Of a stretch of 29,196 bases of DNA, positions 23,275 through 29,196 are shown one piece after another (position 1 is the stretch's first letter; every line of letters starts with the position of its first letter). The notes below the pieces were generated by a model that did not search any database, was not told where the DNA came from, and was given only the letters and a program-made list of their open reading frames with translations. Source of the stretch: Mucilaginibacter sp. UBA5151. GTDB lineage: Bacteria > Bacteroidota > Bacteroidia > Sphingobacteriales > Sphingobacteriaceae. The stretch lies in NCBI GenBank assembly GCA_002413785.1, contig DHXR01000022.1, positions 2,371 to 31,566 on the forward strand, written 5' to 3'. A program made the position numbers and the translations under genes.

Positions 23275-23916
23275 TTATCCTTTGATTGCTGTTAAAACCC
23301 CCATATTTTGTGGCCCGTAAGTGAAAACACTATGGTCTGTTATTTTAAAACCCCATTTATTAAGTGTATTTACCAGATTCATGAACAATACGTGGTCATG
23401 GTATTCAACTGAAAGGTTTTTAATATTTTCGATCTGGTTTTTATTAATATTAAACATTACTTTTTCAAAACCCTCTATATCGCACTTTATACTTTCAATA
23501 TTGTATTTTGTAATTAATTCCAGTAAATCATTTGTTTTGGTTATTTTTTTTACAAGAAATTCAGAGCCATCACCTTTGAAATGTTCAGGGAAATAATCTT
23601 TTAAAACCTTAATATCATTTTCATTCAAATCAACGCCAATTATTTTTTTAGCGCCTTTCTTTTTAAAGTATATCGGCGAGGATTCCTGAATATCATCAAC
23701 ATCCCAAAAACCACAGCCAAGATCAAGGACAACTTTATCAGATACGTCCAGTTGGTTCCAATGATCGCTTGAATTTTCAGATTTAATAAGTCCTGATGCA
23801 TTAGGAAGCTTTAGTTTTCTGAATTTTCTTTGACTAAGATAAGTATGGGCAAATTTGTATTCCCTCTCCAGTATCCGGATGATTCCAGTTGGTTTTAAAC
23901 GTTTTATTGAAAACAT
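23275..23916 (-). CDS. FkbM-like SAM-dependent methyltransferase
   Basis: This is a 213-aa class I methyltransferase-like protein. Motif I is VVLDLGCGFWDVDD (residues ~63-75) for SAM binding and IIGVDLNENDI follows as motif II. SIKCDIEGFEKVMFN is the FkbM-family signature in which the acidic pair contacts substrate or SAM. FkbM proteins commonly O-methylate sugars of surface polysaccharides or natural products. It stands alone, is AT-richer than the phosphonate locus and lies next to a MITE, so horizontal acquisition is plausible. Start ATG 23916 has no competing upstream start I trust. Confidence 0.78.
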   Translation of the reverse strand: MFSIKRLKPTGIIRILEREYKFAHTYLSQRKFRKLKLPNASGLIKSENSSDHWNQLDVSDKVVLDLGCGFWDVDDIQESSPIYFKKKGAKKIIGVDLNENDIKVLKDYFPEHFKGDGSEFLVKKITKTNDLLELITKYNIESIKCDIEGFEKVMFNINKNQIENIKNLSVEYHDHVLFMNLVNTLNKWGFKITDHSVFTYGPQNMGVLTAIKG

Positions 23917-24348
23917 GATTTTACAATAATACTGTTTTTTTTATTTTGGCAATATAGTCTGGACTATATATAATAATGATGGCGATTTTCTATGAAACCA
24001 AATATCTTCAAATCCGGTTAAAAACCAGATAGATGAATGGATTAAAAACTGCCGCCGCAGGGGGCCTTACCAATTTTATCCGGATAAGTGTTCAGCTTTA
24101 CCACATCCTAAACCAGGCGAAAACAGTTTGTTCCGGGTTGGCAAAGATTTGACGATTTTTCTGTAATCCGAATCGCAGTTCAGACAATGAAGGCGCAGCG
24201 CGCTTCATCCCCCAAAACCACCTTTCCATCTATATTTTTTTATTCCCGGTCTATTGCGTTTTCTGTTACAGAAGGTATATCTTTACTTTGGGTTGTGTCA
24301 AATAAACACAATGATAAAAAGCCCCTTTACCAATATAAATCCTGCAAT
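23917..24348. other. Intergenic region upstream of the GH3 gene
   Basis: The 432 bp form the divergent region between the methyltransferase and GH3 genes. An in-frame ATG at 24187 would add 54 non-conserved-looking residues to the GH3 protein and bury its signal peptide, so I treat this stretch as non-coding. TACTTTGG at 24284-24291 loosely resembles a -7 element. Nothing else is recognisable. Confidence 0.5.
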
Positions 24349-26937
24349 ATGAAACAAAAATTACGCATTCCTGTCATTTTATGGTTTTCCGGCGCATCAT
24401 TCCTGCTGGTGTTGTTAGCCGGCATATCAACCGATACCGTTATCAATCCATTACAAAAATGGACATCAGATGCGGATAGCTCCGGCATCGTCCTGGTAAA
24501 AAATCCAAACGGGCCAACACTTGGCTATTCAACGGCATCAGGTGTAAAAATTTTAACCGTTGACGGCCTTGCCTTTAAGGACCTGGACAAAAACGGCAAA
24601 CTGGATAAATATGAAGACTGGCGCCTGCCTGTTGATGAACGCGCAAAAGATCTGGCTTCAAAGCTAAGCATTGAGCAAATTGCCGGGCTGATGCTGTATA
24701 GCGCACACCAGGCTATACCGGCCATGTCGGGCGGCCCATTTGGGGCGGGCACGTATAATGGCAAAAAGTTCAGCGATGGCGGCGTGGATCCTTCATGGGT
24801 AAGCGATCAGCAAAAAGATTTTTTAATAAAAGATAATTTAAGGCATGTATTGGTAACTTCAGTTCAAAGTCCCGAAGTGGCGGCAAAATGGAACAACAAT
24901 GTACAGGCCCTGGTAGAAGGCATTGGTTTTGGCATCCCCGCCAATAACAGTTCCGACCCGCGGCACAGTGCAAGTACCGGTTTTGAATATACCGCAGGCG
25001 CAGGCGGCAGAATATCACAATGGCCCGATCAGCTGGGGCTTGCGGCAACGTTCGACCCGGATGTAGTACAGCAGTTCGGCTCCATTGCCGCGCAGGAATA
25101 CCGTGCATTGGGCATAGCAACCGCATTATCGCCACAGATTGATTTGGGATCGGAGCCCCGCTGGGCGCGCATCAACGGTACCTTTGGCGAAGACCCGCAA
25201 TTAGACGCCGATATGGCAAGGGCTTATGTTGATGGCTTTCAAACCTCAACCGGCAGCGCCGAAATTACCGATGGATGGGGCTATAACAGCGTAAATGCCA
25301 TGATGAAACACTGGCCCGGCGGCGGTCCCGAAGAAGGCGGCAGGGACGCACATTTTGCTTATGGCAAGTTCGCGGTTTATCCCGGTAATAATTTTGATGA
25401 GCACCTTGTACCTTTTGTGGATGGCGCCTTAAAACTAAACGGCAAAACAAAAATGGTATCGGCAGTGATGCCCTATTATACCATTTCGTACAACAGGGAT
25501 AAAACAGCCAATGCCGGCAACAGCTACAGCAAATACCTGATCACCGACCTGCTCCGCAATAAATATGGTTTCGATGGTGTGGTTTGCACCGACTGGATGG
25601 TTACGGCCGATGAAGGCAAAACCCCAGATACTTTTGCAGGAAAATCATGGGGTATGGAAACCGCGACGGTTGCCGAACGCCACTACAAAATATTAATGGC
25701 CGGGGCAGATCAGTTTGGCGGTAACAACGCAGCCGGTCCGGTACTGGAAGCCTACAACATGGGTGTAAAAGAACATGGCGAAGCTTTTATGCGCGCCCGG
25801 TTCGAAAAATCTGCTGTACGGCTGCTACGTAATATTTTCAGGGTGGGCCTGTTCGAGAACCCCTACCTGGATGTGCAGAAATCAAAACAAACTGTAGGCA
25901 ATCCAGATTTTATGACAGCCGGGTACAATGCCCAGCTGAAATCAATCGTGCTGCTAAAAAATCAGGACAATGTTTTGCCGCTGCAAAAAGGCAAAACAGT
26001 TTACCTGCCTAAAAAATATACGCCATCGGTAAAGGGTTTTTTCGGGCCGCCTTCAAAAGAGAGATGGGATGACGCGGTTAGCGCCGACATGGTAAAAAAA
26101 TATTTTAATGTTACGGATGATCCTGCCAAAGCAGATTATGCCATTGTATTTGTAAGCAGCCCAAGCGGCGGCGCGGGCTATGATGCCGATGATTTAAAAA
26201 ACGGCGGCAACGGCTATGTGCCTATCACGCTGCAATATGGCGCCTATACCGCCGCAGATGCACGTGAACACAGCATCGCCGCCGGCGACCCTGTTGAACC
26301 GGGCATAAATAACCGCTCGTACAAGGGAAAAAGCATAACCGCAGCAAATCTCCAGGACTTAAAAACTATTGAGGAAACAAAAAAAGCAATGAACGGTAAG
26401 CCCGTTATTGTCGCCATCAATTTGTCAAAACCGGCAGTATTGGCCGAGTTTGAACCGGATGTCAATGCCATTGTAGGCAGCTTTGGCGTACAGAACCAGG
26501 CGATACTGGATATTTTAACCGGGGCGGCAGAACCATCCGCTTTATTGCCCTTCCAGATGCCGGCCAATATGCAAACCGTTGAAGTGCAGGATGAAGACAT
26601 ACCCCATGACATGGTTTGCTATACCGATGCCACGGGCCATACCTACGATTTCGGTTTCGGTATGAACTGGAAAGGGGTGATCAATGATGCCCGCACCGCA
26701 AAATATGTGAACATTGTAGCAAAACCGGCTATCACAATTAAAGGAAATACAGTAACTATTACCAGTACTACGCCCGGCACAAAAGTTTACTATACCCTTG
26801 ATGGAACAACACCTGCTTTTGTTGAGGCGAATGAATATTCAAAGCCGTTTGTGGTAAGCAAGGGTGCAACAATTAAGGCGATTGCAAAAAAATACGGCGT
26901 GGATAACAGCGGGCTGGCGGTGATTAAGGTAAGATAG
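24349..26937 (+). CDS. Secreted GH3 beta-glycosidase with C-terminal chitobiase-like domain
   Basis: This is an 862-aa glycoside hydrolase family 3 enzyme. I chose ATG 24349 because it opens a signal peptide (MKQKLRIPVILWFSGASFLL...); ATG 24187 would precede it with 54 atypical residues. The (beta/alpha)8 domain shows RWARINGTFGEDPQLDADMA, KHWPGGGPEEGGRDAHF and GFDGVVCTDWMV, whose Asp is the catalytic nucleophile (the usual SDW is TDW here). The (alpha/beta)6 sandwich follows (SIVLLKNQDNVLPL; AILDILTGAAEPSALLPFQM), ending DFGFGMNW. A C-terminal ~70-residue module (TPGTKVYYTLDGTTP, ATIKAIAKKYG) is the CHB_HEX_C-type domain. Substrate may be beta-glucoside or beta-xyloside. It is a single-gene unit. 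Confidence 0.92.
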   Translation: MKQKLRIPVILWFSGASFLLVLLAGISTDTVINPLQKWTSDADSSGIVLVKNPNGPTLGYSTASGVKILTVDGLAFKDLDKNGKLDKYEDWRLPVDERAKDLASKLSIEQIAGLMLYSAHQAIPAMSGGPFGAGTYNGKKFSDGGVDPSWVSDQQKDFLIKDNLRHVLVTSVQSPEVAAKWNNNVQALVEGIGFGIPANNSSDPRHSASTGFEYTAGAGGRISQWPDQLGLAATFDPDVVQQFGSIAAQEYRALGIATALSPQIDLGSEPRWARINGTFGEDPQLDADMARAYVDGFQTSTGSAEITDGWGYNSVNAMMKHWPGGGPEEGGRDAHFAYGKFAVYPGNNFDEHLVPFVDGALKLNGKTKMVSAVMPYYTISYNRDKTANAGNSYSKYLITDLLRNKYGFDGVVCTDWMVTADEGKTPDTFAGKSWGMETATVAERHYKILMAGADQFGGNNAAGPVLEAYNMGVKEHGEAFMRARFEKSAVRLLRNIFRVGLFENPYLDVQKSKQTVGNPDFMTAGYNAQLKSIVLLKNQDNVLPLQKGKTVYLPKKYTPSVKGFFGPPSKERWDDAVSADMVKKYFNVTDDPAKADYAIVFVSSPSGGAGYDADDLKNGGNGYVPITLQYGAYTAADAREHSIAAGDPVEPGINNRSYKGKSITAANLQDLKTIEETKKAMNGKPVIVAINLSKPAVLAEFEPDVNAIVGSFGVQNQAILDILTGAAEPSALLPFQMPANMQTVEVQDEDIPHDMVCYTDATGHTYDFGFGMNWKGVINDARTAKYVNIVAKPAITIKGNTVTITSTTPGTKVYYTLDGTTPAFVEANEYSKPFVVSKGATIKAIAKKYGVDNSGLAVIKVR

Positions 26938-26954
26938 TGAGGGATGAAAGGAGT

Positions 26955-27007
26955 GGTGAGTGTCCTGGCATGCTGGGCAACTCACCAAACGGTGGCCCGC
27001 CAGGACA
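26955..27007. repeat. Inverted repeats downstream of the GH3 gene
   Basis: TGTCCTGGC / GCCAGGACA (26961-26969, 26999-27007) interleaves with GGTGAGT / ACTCACC (26955-26961, 26980-26986). There is no U-tract. The GGTGAGT/ACTCACC pair also brackets the hairpin at 8074-8119. Confidence 0.5.
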
Positions 27008-27106
27008 AAGGCCCGGTGGTGGTGGCAGTATTGATTTGGAAGTGTTTACTTTAAAATAAATGGCTGCTTTTTTCTGACCATTTTGTTGATATTAATGCGG
27101 TTACAC

Positions 27107-27307
27107 CTATTCTACAGGCGTAACCGCATCATTCGGTAATTCAAAAAATGGTATTTGATCAGGTACTTCGCAAAAAGCGGATCCATTTTTGCCAATGCAT
27201 TTATAGGTTGCACCAAAATATTTATATACAATTTCACCAACGGTGTAAATTCTTGGCAGCCAGTTGCACTCTGCCGGGGTTACGTCTCTGATTAACATAT
27301 AAGGCAT
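27107..27307 (-). CDS. Small hypothetical protein
   Basis: This is a 66-aa protein without signal or membrane segment. It reads as a genuine compact domain: GEIVYKYFGATYKCIGKNGS then EVPDQIPFFELPNDAV, a pattern I have a vague memory of from small Bacteroidetes proteins of unknown function. It lies 18 bp downstream of the 471-aa gene on the same strand, so the two are probably co-transcribed. A second ATG at codon 4 is possible. No function is assigned. Confidence 0.65.
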   Translation of the reverse strand: MPYMLIRDVTPAECNWLPRIYTVGEIVYKYFGATYKCIGKNGSAFCEVPDQIPFFELPNDAVTPVE

Positions 27308-27325
27308 CTTTTTTCTTCAACCCGA

Positions 27326-28741
27326 TTAAACCGAGGCCTTTTTTATCAGGTTTGCCCGGGCATCCATTAACTGCAACCCGATAAATCTTTGTATATGCTC
27401 CAATTCTTCTTTTAATGCCGGTATATCCGTTTGGTTAAAGACATCTTTGTTAAGCAGGTCATTACCTATATCTTTAATCATTTTCACTTTCAGCTTACCT
27501 TTGTTTTTCCACTGTTTGGATGATATAAACGCCTGGGTGATCCGCTTTAATACAGGCAGGGCAGCTTCCTGCTCTGCTAATATTATCTTCATTGGAAATA
27601 CATGGTCAATTGCAATTTTCCTTAATGCTGTGGTATTAATTGGTTCTTGTTCATCGCCTGCACCTAATTTTGTGTAAAGTACACTGGTACTATTGTCATT
27701 ACATACAAACTTTACACGGCCTTCGTTTTCCCCTCCAATTTGAAAAGTAATTGAATTAATATCCGAAAGTTTATATACGCGGCCATCAGTATGCAGCAAT
27801 ATATCATCAATCTGGTTTTCAATATATTCATCAAGAAATATCCTTGATACTTCATTTTTATAAAATAGCTTTTTCAAAAAACCTATCGGATAAAAAACGT
27901 TGCCATAGCATCTATCCTGGGTAATCATCCTGAATGCAAAAATTTTCTTCAGTGTCTCGTTATCATACGTTAATTGATGAGGATCGTCTCTGGTCTTTAA
28001 GAAAGCTAAAGGAGCTTTTTCCTTTAGCTCAGTTACCACACCTTTCAAAGGTTCAAAATCTTCAACCAAATCTTCTTCGCTCAGCGATTCGATAAGAAAG
28101 TTACGATATTGAATTAAACCGTTTTTATATTTATGGACTACCGATGCCGGGGCTTCTTTTAAGACAATGCTGATCAACGGATCAAAAAGGTCTTCGACGG
28201 TGTTTTTATCCCCGCGCTTAACAACTTCTTTAACAAGACCGAAAAATGAATCTTCATTAAAATGTTTGGTTAAAATATTTTTACTGACCGATGAGACGTA
28301 GCTTGCATAAGAATTGGCTGAACCATGTGAATATTCCTCTTCCTCTTTTAACCAATCAATAAACTCATTCCTTTTAAAAAAAGCATCGCCTTCTTTTTCA
28401 TTGCCAAGATGTTCTTTTAAAAACAAGAGATAGTTTTTTGATCCTAAAAGGGCACGGGGCATGTGATTGCTTATTCGCTGACTATACTGTTCAAATGGAT
28501 TACCCTTAGCATATAAATCCATTTCCAGCATCTCCACCTTATTCTTTTCCAAATTGGCTAAATCCATTTCAAACGGATTGTATTTAAACGACTTTTCAAA
28601 CTGCTTTGCGTATTCATTAAGATTTGCTAAAAACTTTTCCCGGTCACCGGCAAAATTATTCAATAAGTAGTTCGCCCCACCTTTATCTTCCCTTGTACTG
28701 ACATACCAGATTACAAATTCACTTGCTAAATTTTTTTTCAT
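27326..28741 (-). CDS. Hypothetical 471-aa protein, possible nuclease-like or integrase-like parts
   Basis: I do not recognise this 471-aa soluble, Lys/Glu-rich protein. Two stretches, near the N-terminus (ASEFVIWYVSTREDKGGANY) and around residues 125-155 (FIDWLKEEEEYSHGSANSYA), resemble the helical SAM-like core-binding domain of tyrosine recombinases. However, no R-HxxR-Y catalytic set is visible. Around residues 375-400, ALRKIAIDHVFPMKIIL has an Asp-His that faintly recalls an HNH-type core. The C-terminus is coiled-coil-like (ALKEELEHIQRFIGLQLM). It heads a two-gene unit with the 66-aa protein and is AT-rich. A defence-type or mobile-element gene is possible but unproven. Confidence 0.7.
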   Translation of the reverse strand: MKKNLASEFVIWYVSTREDKGGANYLLNNFAGDREKFLANLNEYAKQFEKSFKYNPFEMDLANLEKNKVEMLEMDLYAKGNPFEQYSQRISNHMPRALLGSKNYLLFLKEHLGNEKEGDAFFKRNEFIDWLKEEEEYSHGSANSYASYVSSVSKNILTKHFNEDSFFGLVKEVVKRGDKNTVEDLFDPLISIVLKEAPASVVHKYKNGLIQYRNFLIESLSEEDLVEDFEPLKGVVTELKEKAPLAFLKTRDDPHQLTYDNETLKKIFAFRMITQDRCYGNVFYPIGFLKKLFYKNEVSRIFLDEYIENQIDDILLHTDGRVYKLSDINSITFQIGGENEGRVKFVCNDNSTSVLYTKLGAGDEQEPINTTALRKIAIDHVFPMKIILAEQEAALPVLKRITQAFISSKQWKNKGKLKVKMIKDIGNDLLNKDVFNQTDIPALKEELEHIQRFIGLQLMDARANLIKKASV

Positions 28742-28829
28742 ATTATTAAAAGGTCTATTTTATGGTTAAATACTTAATTAAAAGCAATCCTTATTGGTGC
28801 TTCAAATATAAGCCTAAACTACCTGACGA

Positions 28830-29090
28830 TTACGGCTTCAAACGCTCAAACAATATATACCGGCCATAAATACGGATGTTTATTGTCTTATACCCATTAT
28901 CATAATAACTTTTATCTCCCCCGAAAGTCGGCAATATAAAGTAATCCTGTTCAAAGGGGTTGACATAATTTAAATAATTGGTGATGCCCACCGTATCGGC
29001 TTTAATTTGCCTTTCATTAAGTTCTTCCTTACTAATTGTACCCGATAAGTATTTTTCTCCGGTTTGCAAAAGGTCGGCATCAAAATCCAT
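28830..29090 (-). pseudogene. Hypothetical protein, truncated or with lost start
   Basis: An 86-aa frame starts at an internal-looking ATG. Upstream, the same frame stays open to 29178 with protein-like residues (EITFNHNGVITKFVERNKSG) but contains no ATG, GTG or TTG before a TGA at 29179-29181. The N-terminus therefore seems to be lost through a frameshift or upstream stop, or translation begins at the ATG and gives a short protein. GTISKEELNERQ and DYFILPTFGGDKSYY look like real coding sequence. Family not recognised; the window edge prevents resolving it. Confidence 0.45.
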
Positions 29091-29196
29091 TTTACTTTCT
29101 ACTTTCCCGGATTTATTTCTTTCAACAAATTTTGTTATGACACCATTATGGTTAAATGTTATTTCCGTATTGTTATATCAATAGTTCGTTAAAGTT

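Noticed and set aside
24187..24348. 54-residue N-terminal extension of the GH3 enzyme
   Set aside because: A clear signal peptide starts at the internal ATG 24349; the extension is not protein-like and would mask export.
27326..28741. Tyrosine recombinase
   Set aside because: Helical core-like stretches are present but the catalytic R...HxxR...Y set is not visible.

Overview
The window reads as chromosomal DNA of a Bacteroidota bacterium, most likely Sphingobacteriaceae (Mucilaginibacter/Pedobacter-like). The evidence is a SusC/SusD pair, TlpA-type thioredoxin proteins, a GG-leader peptide family typical of Bacteroidetes, TAnnTTTG-type promoter elements and moderate-to-low G+C. Genus assignment is inference. 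I see no rRNA, tRNA or CRISPR array.

Region 1 (1-4100, minus strand, AT-rich) holds two tandem modules, each a small Cys-rich double-glycine-leader peptide followed by a periplasmic TlpA-like thioredoxin protein. The two leaders share 43 identical nucleotides and the upstream regions are also duplicated, but the cores and thioredoxin proteins have diverged. One copy has lost its ATG, apparently through a one-base deletion. No radical-SAM enzyme or peptidase-ABC exporter is present in the window.

Region 2 (4300-7850) carries two exported serine esterases, a Tat-exported metallo-beta-lactamase-fold hydrolase and a serpin lipoprotein pseudogene with a large internal deletion.

Region 3 (8100-21700) is the most interesting. 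It looks like an aminophosphonate-utilisation locus built like a Bacteroidetes polysaccharide-utilisation locus. A minus-strand, translationally coupled operon encodes a phosphonatase-like HAD hydrolase, a DUF5690-type 12-TM transporter and a FAD amino(phosphonate) oxidase. Upstream lies an XRE-cupin regulator. On the plus strand follow a PhnZ-like HD-domain di-iron oxygenase that retains the family's metal and substrate residues, SusC, SusD, a secreted beta-propeller/phosphoesterase fusion, and a glycerophosphodiester phosphodiesterase. A palindrome (TAAACTTAGTTTA core) occurs upstream of both the catabolic operon and susC. The inferred model is that exported phosphoesterases release an aminophosphonate headgroup from a lipid or glycan, SusCD and the DUF5690 protein import it, and PhnZ and/or oxidase plus phosphonatase cleave the C-P bond.

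Region 4 (21690-24350) contains a 249-bp element of three nested inverted repeats, a small zinc-ribbon/membrane-protein gene pair, a 328-bp MITE with 21-bp terminal inverted repeats and a perfect 10-bp target duplication, and an FkbM-like methyltransferase. Region 5 (24349-26937) is a secreted GH3 glycosidase. Region 6 (27100-29196, minus strand) holds unrecognised, AT-rich genes, the last of which is incomplete or broken near the window edge.
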